Shown here piece after piece: positions 1 through 12,200 of a DNA stretch of 64,000 nt. The notes under the pieces were generated by a model. That model searched no databases, was not told the DNA's origin, and saw only the letters and a list, made by a program, of their open reading frames with translations. Numbering within the stretch: position 1 is the first letter of the stretch; every line of letters starts with the position of its first letter. The position numbers were made by a program, and so were the translations under genes. The DNA comes from Steinernema hermaphroditum (Eukaryota; Nematoda; Chromadorea; Rhabditida; Steinernematidae), in contig CM059621.1 in NCBI GenBank assembly GCA_030435675.1, positions 16,244,001-16,308,000 on the forward strand. The letters run 5' to 3'.

Positions 1-3000
1 AAAGACGGATAATAACAGAATCAACATGTTTGATTAGCAAAAATGAATTCCACGAATGAGCTCATCTTCAAATTAAGCGCCCTTTTAACAAACGCTCGAA
101 ATCGACTGCGTTCCTAAAGGCATAACGACCGTTTACAAATCGAAAAACACATTCCATCAAAGCGACGAGCAAACGACCTAATAAAATCCTAATAGTACCG
201 CGCCGCCACCAGGCTCCAAAAACGCACTCTCCCCGCTTACCCATAAATATTCATGCGCACTCATCTCCGTCTCATTTGAATATTGATTAAGGTCTCTTTA
301 AGGCCAATAAAGCGCGCGGGCCGAGAGGTGAAGGTGACCGACCGTTTACTCACTCAAGAAGGGCGCGGCCGACGCATCTTCGGCGGCACATGTTCCCTCA
401 ATTATTGATGGCTGATTGGCGATTCGTGACAGCGCCGGTGGCCGGATGGGAAATGACGGATTTGATGCGAATCCACCTTGAGACGCCGCCGGCCGACGTG
501 TGAATGCCCATCGATTGTTTCGGAAATTCGCGTTTTGACGAGCGAAACGGTGATTTATCATCGGGAGCGGTGTAAAAAGAGACTTAGTGGATTGGGGAGC
601 GAGCGGGGTATTAATTATGTTAAGGCTGTTTGTCAAAAAAGGAGCGTGGAGATACAAAAAGAGGAAATGAGTCCACAAAGGGACTGCTTCCTGCCCAGCT
701 GCAGGCGTGTTATTGGATTGTATGAATCGCTCTTTTGTACAAAAATAATAAAAGCAATGAAGACAAGATGAAAAAAACGACGGTGGGGACATCGCGCAAA
801 AATAATAAAAAAAGAACCGAGCGAGACCAACGATAAGGTTCAATATGAAATGTGTAGAGCTATTTGTCAAAAATGGTTCGGTCTACATGCCTACAAGCTA
901 GCTTTATATCTAAAGGCATGAGTCAAGGCCGGAGCCTAAGCCGAGCCTGAATGATGGGGACATCCCAAAAACGAATATGTAGACTTTCTCCTTTCGTACG
1001 CAGTCTAAACTTTACAGGCATGCCCTTCAATCTAAATCCACTTGGACAGGAATCAATCAAACCAATGGTCCTGCGTCTTATTCTGTTCGTTTTGAGCAAG
1101 TTTCGAATCCTCCGAATTTACCAAGTCCGCGGAGTTTTCACTTATGATGCACAAAAATTCTTAGGGACGTTAATGAATTAATTGTATAAGCGCATACAAC
1201 ACTATAACAATTTAGTAAAAATGTTCCCGGTGCCCTGTTTTTCCACGTGGTTGTTTTTGCCTGAACTCAGCGGAAAGGTCTTTGGAGATGACCTAGAACT
1301 GTCTATTCACTAATAGTTTTGATGATACTACTGGTTCGATTGAAGACAGTGGAGCTAAAACGAAATTGGAAAAAAATATCGTGCGTTTACAGCGAGCTAA
1401 GATCACCATCAAATATATCATAAAAAATACAAAACAGGTGAACCAGCCTAGCCTCAAAAATTGGACAAAATCTGGGCTGAAAACGGGATTGAGAAATGGA
1501 GCTACAACTTAGTTTCGCGCATGAACTCATTTTTTTTCAGCGTCCACAAAGCTATTACACAGCGAAAAACAGAGAAAGATTGAATTCATCAAAGTAGTCT
1601 AGTACTCGCTAACAAGAAAGTTTTAGCCGAACATAACCAACGCATGTCAATTAAAAAATTTATCAGTGTTGTCACTAATAGATTATATCGTTCACCTTGC
1701 TGCAATGTATTGTAATAAATTTCACAGTCACAACATGAGTTTGGACAGAAATGACACAAAACGAGCAAATCGACAATCCAAAATACTTTCTAAAGGGGTT
1801 CTTTACTGCCCAACTGCACTCGTGTTCGTTGGTCATGCTTGGCTTTTGATGCACATTATACCCCTAAAAAAGAATAATCCAAAGTGTCCGAGTCAGGCCG
1901 AGCCGAAAATTAGCACATACTATTGAAAGATAACCTCAAAAGTTTGTCAGCTTACACACATCTTCGTAGCTCATATTCAAATGACCATAGTCCACTTTTC
2001 CAACATAGCGCCAACTGTTTGTGAGGTCGAACGGGGTACTGTCTTGGTTGACATCTTTCGGGTCGAGTTAAGTATTTTTTTCACTAAAAACTTTTTAATT
2101 TCTTCTGTTGTGATCAGCAAAAGCACAGATCAACGACTGGCCAGTTCGGCAGTAAAACCTTCGTGGCAGCTTTAAGAAAATTGACCATACTGGTTTGGAC
2201 TTCCCAGGGCCGCTTAAGTGGACATGTTTTTCGACATGGCTTAGCGCTCCTGTATGTCACTTTTCAGCTCGATCTCAGGCGCACACTTCGGAACGTTCCC
2301 TTATGAATAGACAGAAACGATGCCATTAAACTGCAGAAAATGCTTTTTGAATATAGGGATAACTCAAATACAGACTTCAATCAATGCTAGGACTGTAATA
2401 TTTGCCCGCAGAGATTCGATTTCTTCCAATCTCAAACACCAAAAGTTGTCAAACATTACAAGGTTACATTGATCGAAAAGCAGCTCAACAGCATGATGCT
2501 GGTTGTGATTTCCCCCGATTTTTTAAATGAATCGTAAAGAAGAGATCAAAAATTAATGAAAAATAAAGGATCGAAAATGAAGAAGGAAGGAGTTCACACA
2601 TTTGATGACTACCTTAATGAATTGATAGCCACGACGCTATACAAATTTGTAAAAAGGGTTAAAAACGGAAAAAAATTATGCCAGTTTTACAAAATTATTA
2701 CAGTCGGATAGAAAATAAGGAAGAAAGAAGTTGAGGCATCTGATAACCATAATTAGCAAAGCCTCATATCCGAACTAAGGTCACATTCCGCCCCATTGTC
2801 TCCATAAATCCGGCAATGAACCCGAAAACAGCTGAATGGGTGCTAATGAGAAGCGGCGGGGACCGTAAGGGGCGAGATTATCGCCTAATGGTGGCGGACT
2901 GTGACACGGCGACATCTGCACTTTGTAATTAAGTCGCCGCGCGGAGTTCGATCGATCGGCGCGGCGCAGAGACAATTAACTTGGCAAAAAAACGAAGAGC

Positions 3001-3290
3001 GCAGGTGATAAGATCGGTTTACAGGCGATGCGGGTAGTAAAACGCGCCCGCAATGGAGAGGTCAGTGGCGGAGAGGAGAAGAAGTTAGCTGAGCAGGGGA
3101 CGTGTTTGCACTTGGTGACCTATCGGTGATGTGTCACGCGAGCGTTCGCAAAATGGCAGGAAGTGTAAACAAATCGTTTTGTGGGTTCGGTTTTTGAACG
3201 GAGGCACAGAAGAGGAACGATATGAACATATCCAAAAATCACTGCTTCACCTAATGCGTCTAGCGATCGTTCAGATATGAAGGTTATGTT
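1..3290. other. Intergenic region with two GC-richer islands, no gene seen
   Basis: No open frame here has recognisable domains, plausible splice continuity or codon structure. Most of the stretch is AT-rich. Two islands, about 300-560 and 2,770-3,110, are clearly GC-richer and contain CG-rich blocks mixed with ATTGAT/TAAT-type sequence, as is common in upstream regulatory DNA. Which gene they would serve is unknown. The 7-mer CAAAAAT (ATTTTTG on the minus strand) occurs at 38, 740, 797, 868, 1152, 1455, 2547 and 3233, and never in the opposite orientation here. Confidence 0.5.
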
Positions 3291-3499
3291 GAGGGCAGAA
3301 GCAACAGAAGCACATCTGTCTGTCTGCGCGCTTCTGGGACACTCGCTGCACGCCTTTCTTGTATGGTTATCCCGTTTCTGTTGTCGAAACACAACTAAAT
3401 CCTATAGCCGCGTGGGAGGACATCGCCTGCTATGGCGCACCTAGTTCTTCATTCGACGACCTGAGGTTTCGAATCTCTCGAATGTTCACGTGCAATAAT

Positions 3500-3505
3500 T
3501 TTATT
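3500..3505 (-). terminator. Poly(A) signal AATAAA, MSP copy A
   Basis: AATAAA on the minus strand about 60 nt past the stop of copy A. The equivalent site in copy B is at 6407-6412. Confidence 0.55.
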
Positions 3506-3562
3506 GTTGCACTTCTAGTAGCCACCACTACTGCTCGTTCCATTGCTTGCATTTGACCCGGA

Positions 3563-5656
3563 CTACGGCAACTTGAGAAAGCCGGGAGGCACCTTCAGAC
3601 GAGCGCAGACACGGAGCAAGTCATACCATGACCTTTCCATTAAGAAGCACTGAAAGACTAGGACGTCCTTCGCCTTGGGCGTGGGCTGCCATAGCTGCTC
3701 GGCCGGCTTCTTCCTATCTTTGGCCGGCTTGTAGATGAAGAGGATGCAGTGTCGTTCGGGACGGTTCGTCTTAGCCGTAGCGGTCAACTTGATGGTCACC
3801 GTTTGGCCAGGACTGATATATCCCACAGGCGGCCACAGATCAAAGATCTCATCAACGCTGCTCATGAGCTGAAACAGCTAACGTTCTCCAGAAATCCTCC
3901 TAAGGCAGACGTACCATGAACGTCTGGAGCTCTTTGGCGCAGCTGGTAATCGGCAGATAAGCGATATTCGGTTGCGCCGTGAGGTCTTCCGGAGTGAACA
4001 ATAAGTTCGTGAACGGTGTAACCATTTTTTCGAATGGCGTTTTTCCGGTTTCGTTGGGAGGATGCTTGGGGATAACTCGGGTCACAGGTTTGTTCTTGAC
4101 AGCACGATCGGGAGTAATCGGCGTAGAGGATGAGGCTGATGTGGTCGACTTCGATTCTATCTCGGGGAATGAGATGCCGTTCTTGAAGCTGCACCGAATG
4201 CGTCCGGCGCCCTCGGGCTTGGTCGTGGTTGTCTTCCATATCTCCTGAGCCATCTTCTGCGTGTCCTTGGCCGGTAAGTGGTAGAAGGCGATGAAATGTC
4301 GCTTGGCGGGCACCGTCTTCAAGTTAGCGATCACCCTGATGGTCACCGTATGGCCAGGACTGAGATAGCCCATAGGTGTACTCACACGAAAGATCTCGTA
4401 AGAGGTGGTCTTCACCTGAAACAGCTAGTGCTCTACCGAATTCTTCCTACGCGGGACGAACCTTGAACGCCTGGAGCACCTTGGTTGTGTTGGTAATCGA
4501 CACATCAACGATATTCGGCTGCGCCGTGAGGTCTTTCGCAGAGAAGCATATATTACCTCTAACCATCATTTTGAACGGCGGTTCTCCGGGTATGTTCTCG
4601 AAAGCATACTCGGGGGTGACCGGAGAAACAGGCTGCTTCTTGATAGAATGCTCGGGAGTAGCCGGAGAGACAGGCTGGCTCTTGGGAACATCCTCGGGGG
4701 TAACCGGAGCAACTGATGATGCTGCTACAACCGACCTCAATTGTGACTCGGGGAATGAGATGTCGTCCTCGGTGCTGCACTGAAGGGACTTGTATCCTTG
4801 AAACTTCTGTTTCCCAAAGCAGAACTGATCGGGAGACAGTTTCCTATTCTCGGCTGGCCCGTGCACAATGTATAAGAGGCACTGATCTATCGCGGAGGCC
4901 GTCTCGCACGTGTCTACCTCGATCGTCACCGATTTGTCAGGCTCGATGTAACCGTACGGCGGGATAATGCGGAATTTAATGGACGTTGTATGAAAGATCT
5001 GAAAAAGAGAAGGTTATCGAGGGCGATCTTCCTTCAGCGAACACACCCAGAAAGAGTGGAGCTCCTTCGTAGTGTTGGTAATCCTCAACTTGGAGACCAT
5101 TTCCTTCGCCTCGGGGTCTTTGGCACGAAAACAAATCTTATTGTTGGGTTCAATATGCATCAAGAACGGATGCTGAATGTCAGCATCGGACCAGTGATGA
5201 ACGTGACTCCAAAACCAATCATCGATATTGAAGAAGCACCAAATGCGTTTGACACCTTCGGGCTTGGAGGTGGACTGCCAGTGCTCCTTGACGGGTCTCT
5301 TCATATCCTCGGCCGGCTTGTGGTAGAAGGCGATGTAGTGTCGATCACATTCATACTCATCTATGAGCGCGGAAACCTTGATGTTCACTGTTTCACCAGG
5401 GTTGATGTAACCGGAAGTTGGGGAGGTGCTCACGATGTTGCCGTTCCAGTTGATCTGGAAGAGTGACGGTTAGGTGAGCTTCCTCCACTAAACGAACCTC
5501 GAAAGTCTGCAGCACCTTGGTGGTGTTGGTCATCTTCAAATTGGCCAGCGCTTCTAATCTTCGGAAGTAGATTGCCGCGTCTGGTTCTATCTTCATCAGG
5601 AACGGTGGTTCTGCGGGATCGTTCTCGCCGAAATTTCGCGGTGGTTCGGCAAGCAT
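3563..5656 (-). CDS. Four-MSP-domain protein, copy A
   Basis: Proposed CDS is complement(join(3563..3868,3915..4415,4462..4998,5047..5454,5498..5656)), 636 residues, with introns of 43-48 nt that are all phase 0. Four consecutive MSP (VAP/MSP immunoglobulin-like) domains are visible. Each starts with a strand of the type TNTTKVLQTF, continues with GYI(N/S)PG(E/Q)TV-like text and ends near a tryptophan of the EHW/EIW/QLW type. Every domain is cut by an intron directly after its first strand, so internal exons carry the back of one domain and the front of the next. Ordinary MSP is a single domain of about 126 residues. A Pro/Thr-rich degenerate repeat (P-x-TPE spacing) lies near residues 285-320. 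The start is the first ATG in frame; an upstream TTG extension is open but is probably 5' UTR. MSPs are sperm cytoskeletal or signalling proteins and the domain also forms scaffolds elsewhere, so the exact role is unknown. Confidence 0.82.
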
Positions 5657-6406
5657 GGCGAAGACGGAAGCGGCAGTGGCGGGTTCGGACAATTAGTTGC
5701 TGGTGAGTCGGAGACGACCGACTGGGAAGGCGACGCTACACGACTGACCGCTCGCCTCCAGCGAGGCGCCTTTTAAACGCCCACGAGACACCATCTCTGT
5801 CTGCACGATCTCTAGACGAGACTGATTTGCAAAAATGTCGGTTTGCAAAAATGTCGGTTCATGCCCGGCACCAGCAACGGTAGTGGAGTTGCTGAAAAAC
5901 GGTGATGAAGACGGAGAGCAAGAGAAAAGTGCTGCTCACCGAGGTAAAAAAGCTACTAGCTTTCAAGAAGCAGACTTTTTCAAGAAGTAGAACTTCACTA
6001 AATCGGAAAAAATTAAACCGGCGTTCTACCGGTCATGACACGATGGGCGTGGAGAGGCACGCCGAAGCAGCTGATGAACCTGCTCGGAAACAGGGGACAA
6101 CTCTGAGATACATCACACGAACAAATCCTTCAAATTGCGATTGAGGACGAAATCGACCGAACGGAACACTCAACAAATTCAATGGCGAGCGTCAACTGCT
6201 TGTGGGCAACAGAAGCACATCTGTCTTTCTGCGCGCGTTTGTGGGACACTCGCTGCACGCATTTCTTGTATGGTTATCCCGTTTCTGTTGTCGAAACACA
6301 ACTAAATCCTATAGCCGCGTGGGAGGACATCGCCTGCTAGGGCGCACCTAGTTATTCATTTAACGACCTGAGGTTTGGAATCTCTCGAATGCTCGCGTGC
6401 AATAAT

Positions 6407-6412
6407 TTTATT
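6407..6412 (-). terminator. Poly(A) signal AATAAA, MSP copy B
   Basis: AATAAA on the minus strand about 60 nt past the stop of copy B, at the position matching the signal in copy A. Confidence 0.55.
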
Positions 6413-6469
6413 GTTACACTTCTAGTAGCCACCACTACTGCTCGTCACACTGCTTGCATTTGTCCCGGA

Positions 6470-8515
6470 CTACGGAAACTTCTCCAGACCGAAGAGAGTA
6501 TTCCAAAACGTTATCGTTCGTATTACAAGACACCGAAAGTATAGAATGCCCTGGGACTTGGGCCCACGCTGCCATAGTTCCGCAGCCGGCTTGTTCCTAT
6601 CTTGGGCTGGCCTGTAGAAGACGAAGATGCGGTGTTGTCCGCTGCACCCCGTCTTAAACGTAGGAGTCAGCTCGATTTTCACCGTTTCTCCAGGGTTGAC
6701 ATAGCCCACAGGCGGCTTCAGATCAAAAATCTCATCAGACGTGGCCACGACCTGAAACAACTAGCGTTCTCCAGGAATTCTCTTATGGTGAACGAACCTT
6801 GAACGTCTGGAGAACTTTGGAGAAGTTCTTAATCAGCACGTCAATGGTTTCCCATTGCGACGAGGGGTCTGTCACAGTGAACCGTAATCTCTTGGTCGCT
6901 TTATCCACTTTTGGGGATGGGTTTTCTCCGGGCTCGTTGGGAAGATGCTCGGGAATAATCAGTTCAATGGTTTCGCGGGGTGAGATGCCGTTCTTGAAGC
7001 TGCACCGAATGCATCCGGCGCCCTCGGGCTTGGACGTGGCTGTCGTCCACAGCTCTCGGGCCGGGTTCCTCGTATCTTGGGCTGGCTTGTGGAAGAAGGC
7101 GATGAAGTGTCGTTTGGCGGGCACTGTCTTTAGCTTAGCGACCACCTTGATGTTCACCGTTTGGCCAGGGCTGACATAGCCCACAGGCGTACTCACACGA
7201 AAGATCTCGTAAGAGGTGGTCTTCACCTGAAAGAGCGAGTATACTCCACGAATCTTCCTACGGTGGACGAACCTTGAACGTCTGGAGCACCTTGGTTGTG
7301 TTGGTAATCGACACATCAACGATATTCGGCTGCGCCGTGAGGTCTTTCGCAGAGAAGTATATGTTATCGAACGGCATAACCATCATTTGGAACGGCGGTT
7401 CTCCGGGCACGCTCCCAAGAACATGCTCGGGAGTAGCCGAAGCAATAAGTTGGCTCTTGGAAACGGCCTCGGGAGTAACCGGAGCAACAGATTGCTTCTT
7501 GGGAATAGCCCCGGGAGTAGCCGGAGCGACAGGCTGGCTCTTGGGTACATCCTCGGGTATAACCGGCGTAATGGATGATGCTGCTGCGACCGACCTCAAT
7601 TGTGACTCGGGGGACGAGATGTCGTCCTCGGTGCTGCACTGAAGGGACTTGTATCCTTGAAACTTCTGTTTTCCAAAGCAGAACTGATCGGGAGACAGTT
7701 TCCTATTCTCGGCTGGCCCGTGCACAATGTATAAGAGGCACTGATCTATCGCGGAGGCTGTCTCGCACGTGTCTACCTCGATCGTCACCGATTTGTCAGG
7801 CTCGATGTAACCGTACGGCGGGATGATGCGCAATTTCATGGACGTTGTGTGGAAGATCTGAAAAAGAGAAGGTTATTGAGGGCGATCTTCCTTCAGCGAA
7901 CACACCCAGAAAGAGTGGAGCTCCTTCGTAGAGTTGGTAATCCTCAACTTGGAGACCATTTCCTTCGCCTCGGGGTCTTTGGCACGAAAACAAATCTTAT
8001 TGTTGGGTTCAATATGCATCAAGAACGGACGCTGAACGTCAGCATCGGACCAGTGATGAACGTGACTCCAAAACCAATCATCGATATTGAAGAAGCACCA
8101 AATGCGTTTGACACCTTCGGGCTTGGAAGTGGACTGCCAATGCTCCTTGACGGGCTTCTTCGTATCCTCGGCCGGCTTGTGATAGAAGGCGATGTAGTGT
8201 CGATCACATTCATACTCATCTATGAGCGCGGAAACCTTGATGTTCACTGTTTCACCAGAGTTGATGTAACCGGAAGTTGGGGAGGTGCTCACGATGTTGC
8301 CGCTCCACTTGATCTGGAAGAGTGACGGATAGCTAAGCTTCGTCCACTAAACGAACTTCGAAAGTCTGCAGCACCTTGGTGGTGTTGGTCATCTTCAAAT
8401 TGGCCAGCGCTTCTAATCTTCGGAAGTAGATTGCCGCGTCTGGTTCTATCTTCATCAGGAACGGTGGTTCTGCGGGATCGTTCTCGCCGAAATTTCGCGG
8501 TGGTTCAGCAAGCAT
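6470..8515 (-). CDS. Four-MSP-domain protein, copy B
   Basis: Proposed CDS is complement(join(6470..6751,6798..7226,7273..7857,7906..8313,8357..8515)), 620 residues, with the same four phase-0 intron positions as the neighbouring copy. Exons 1 and 2 have identical lengths in both copies (53 and 136 codons). Exon 3 is 16 codons longer because the Pro/Thr-rich linker has extra units of about 14-15 residues of the type APATPGAIPKKQ and APVTPEAVSKSQ. Exon 4 is 24 codons shorter because its linker has shrunk. Domain 3 keeps the classical FKVKTTS strand. The reading frame is intact, so this looks like a functional paralogue rather than a pseudogene. The function is inferred only from the domain. 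Confidence 0.82.
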
Positions 8516-9289
8516 GGCGAAGACGGAAGCGGCAGTGGCGGGTTCGGACAATTAGTTGCTGGTGAGTCGGAGACGACCGACTGGGAAGGCGACGCTACAC
8601 GACTGACCGCTCGCCTCCAGCGAGGCGCCTTTTAAGCGCCCATTGACACTGTCTCTGTCTGCACGATCTCTAGACGAGACTGACACGTTTGAAGAAATGT
8701 CACGTTGCAGAAATGTCGCCTCATGCCCGTGGAAGCCGGGGGAGAAGATTTGCTGAAAAAGGCCGATGAAGGCGAAGAACAAGAGAAAATTGCTGCTCAC
8801 CGAGGTAAAAAAGCTACTTCTTCCATGGAAACGCCAGTACTGTTACTGAGCCAGTACTGAGCTCAGTGATGCACCAACGATTTACCTAAGACTGCAAGAC
8901 TTTCTCTTGCAAATCGAAAAAACGAATCGGCTGTCTACCGGTCCTGAAACGATTGGCATGAAGAGACACGACTGAAGCAACTGATACAGCACCAGTCAGC
9001 GAATTCAGGCAAATCGCTGTGGGACCTCGGGCAGTCTGTTGCTGCTTCAAATCTTCAAAATAAAACTGACAACGTGTGGCATAATTTCAATTTCTATAAA
9101 CTCCTGCCGATGTGACCATACTTGATATCCCATATATATCGACGACTTCCTCCATGAGCGCAATGTTGACACTTAACTTCAAAGTGCATTTCCAAGGGCC
9201 CTCAACTGTTCCAAGCAAACAAAACCCAAGTGGGCGTTATAGATAGGCCCGGCGTGTCTAGACGTCTCAAATTGCCATTTCGTCTCGTC

Positions 9290-12200
9290 ATGGACGACTG
9301 GACCGAAGTCGACTTCTCGGCGTTGAGACGAATGAGAGCGCCGGACCGTCCTCTTCGCGTGGGCGCGCTGGAGACCAACCACGACGCCTTCAATTGCTGG
9401 CGACAGTTGCCCGACAAGCCATGCGCCAAGCCGGGAGCCGAAGTGGAGATCGTGAAGATGGTGCTGAGTATGTTGGGATGGAACTGGACTATGGTGAGGC
9501 GATCGGCTAGCCAAGGCGATTCTTAAATGTTTAGATCGATTTGCACGCCGAATACGGTATTCAGAATGAGGATTGGGGAGAAGAGCTGCCGAACGGCACG
9601 TTCACTGGAGCCATGGGACTCCTTCAACAGGAGAAAATCGATCTATTTGCACTTACTATGAGGATCACCGACCAGCGGATGAAAGCCGCCTGCTTTTCGT
9701 ATCCACTTCATATATTTACGGTAGGTATTAAGTACCGTATAATACACTGCAAATAATGAAATTTGTCTTAAATTTTAACGATGAGATTGACAAGAGAACT
9801 ACTGCAAGTGCGCAGATCGGGATAAGATGTGGATGAAGGATGTTTGAGTGTGTAGCTTCAATCCGACTAGCAATCAGATCATTCTACATCATTCCCAGAT
9901 TACGCTTGGTCACAACACGATTAGTCTAACTCGACATTAATACTTCTAATTTCATGATCTTGTTTGATGCGGATATTCTGATTTCATGCAGATGAGCTGT
10001 TTTGGCACTGCGGGCCAAGTAGCCCTGCGGACGGCAAGAACAGTGATCACGAAATAGGCTAAAGAAGACGAAAACGGACGCAGGTACTAGCATCCCCAGA
10101 AACATAGTAGCAATGAACCGGTAACTTTCAATCTGTCTGTGTGGTTCAGTGCTAGCGCATTTGATTTGTAATCGGTCGGCATTGGTTCGACGCTGGCCTC
10201 GGAATTCATTTTGAAACCGAGCTTTCGGGGTGCGATTCGCGTTCGAGTTCCCTTTTTGTGCGGTGGTCTGTCCCGGTCAGGCGGAAAAACACATATACAC
10301 AAACGGACCCGTTTATGTAGGAACATTGAGTTTCCAAGAGACAGAGCTTAGGACGCAGAATGTGCTTTACTATTGGTCCCGACACGGTTCATCCGTCGGG
10401 GCACCACGACTTGCGCAACATGACAGGAGTACAGAAATTTTCAAAAATTTTAAAGAACTTTTTTTTATCCATGACCCTTTAAGTGTATGGTATTTACCGC
10501 TTCGCCTAAACGTATTGCTATGGCCACTAAATTTTCTCCACAAAGTATGTATCGTCCTTAGTTGAGGACTTTTCGCAATTTCACATAAAGGTTGTGTCAC
10601 TCCCATCTACAGTGCAAATCCAATTACAATTTTATATTCACGTAAGCTATCAACTTAAACCTATGAATTGAAGTAGATCTGGAGGTGCATCTCCTAATTC
10701 GTCATTGTCTAAAAAGGCGCATAGAGTAGTTGTCGAGCTGAGATAGCGCCTCACCGTTCGTTTCAAACACTTGTGCAGATCTGTTGTTGTGGAGAATGTG
10801 GGGACTCCCTCGTTGATGCAGTTCTTATGGGCGTAGAGCTTCCCCCAAATCGCGACGATCTGAATCGGATGTGAATGAAATGCTTAGTTAGGCACTTACT
10901 TCAACATCCGGGAATTAGCTATATTTTTGAGTAGACGGTCCCATTTGATGGGGGGTTCATTGCACCTAAGCAAAGGACGGTTAGGTATGAGACCACTTCG
11001 ACAGTAAAGCTTATTATTATACCGTGGGATACACATTATTAATACAGGTCTTTTCATTAAGAACCGGACATGGTAAATGTATAAATTAGTAGTATGTACT
11101 GCATACAAATCAATCAATCTTAAGTGGAATCGACCCAGCAGAATGCGATTAAATTGTGTGTTAGCTATCATAACTAGAGTCCCAGAAAAGCACAGTCTAA
11201 CATACTTCTTCGGCATGATCGAGGCTGTGGGTATGATCAAGAGCAACTCTCCATTTTCGCTGCGAAAAATTCGCTAAGACCCGACCGATCTTTGACGACA
11301 GAAATATCATCCGGCAAAAATCCAGTTTCGCTATTTCCTTCTAGATTTTTAGCTCCAAATCGTTTACCAAAAAACGCATTTTTCAGTTTCGAGTTGTACG
11401 ACCGCTCATTCACTTTCATTCGAGTGGATGACCCGACCGATCGTTGGGGAAACGAAATGCCCGTACTTTTGTGTTATTTTAATATAAAATGAAAGCGGTT
11501 TGCTTGCCGTTTGATTTTTGTTCTCAAAGGTACTCTTGAAGGCCAGAACTGTGCATGAAATATGCCCAAAAACGAATGGTGGAGCTCAGCGGAAATGGAG
11601 TCCTTTTCCCAAAAATTAAATAATAAAAGAGAAGCCAATTTGATACTGCAAAAATGAACTAAGGATACGACAAAATTCGTCACAGAAATGCGTCCGCCGA
11701 CAATTGCCAACAACGTTTGCATTACCCGTTCTTGAGTACTGTCCAGGGAACTTTTTGGTAGAATAAAGAGGCTTGCTTGCCGTTTGATTTTTGCTACAGA
11801 AAATTTCTCTTCAAGGCCAGAACTTTTTATGAAAATAATGGAAGCGTACTTTTTTCTCTTCTCGACTGCGCCCTCTCGCGCCGCTCCCCCCGAACGGTCG
11901 GAGCAGAAGGGTATAAACCATCCCAATTGTCAACAATGTTGCCATTTGCCGGCGGTCTCGTTTCCGAACTCGTTGAGAATACGAAAATTTAAAATGCAAC
12001 TGTACCCTTGTGATCGACAAATCGGAGCCTTTTTCAAAAATTATCCTCCTTTTGAAGTGATTGCAGATCACCCTTTCCAAGCAGTTAGGAGCAACACAGT
12101 ACTCTTTACCAAAACACCAAAAGCAACACCAAACCAGAATGTTAAAAAATGCTACATTTTTGTTATTATACATGGGTAGTCTTCAGAAATTAGGACATAC

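Larger units (their letters stand above)
3290..9030. repeat. Head-to-tail tandem duplication, about 2.9 kb per unit
   Basis: Unit 1 runs about 3,290-6,195 and unit 2 about 6,196-9,030. The downstream flank starting 'gcaacagaagcacatctgtc' (3,299 and 6,208), all exons and introns of the MSP genes, and the upstream flank with 'gctgctcaccgaggtaaaaa' (near 5,931 and 8,792) occur in the same order in both units. Equivalent points at the 5' ends of the genes are 2,859 bp apart. Exons 1 and 2 are nearly identical between copies, while exons 3-5 have diverged in length, so the 5' halves are younger or have been homogenised. Confidence 0.9.

Noticed and set aside
346..870. A 174-codon minus-strand frame near the left end
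   Set aside because: Low-complexity Phe/Tyr-rich beginning, no domain, overlapping frames on the other strand and no splice context; looks like a chance frame across a GC-rich island.
7274..8325. Plus-strand frames antisense to the MSP genes
   Set aside because: The minus-strand MSP frames have domain matches and frame-preserving splice sites; the opposite frames have none.
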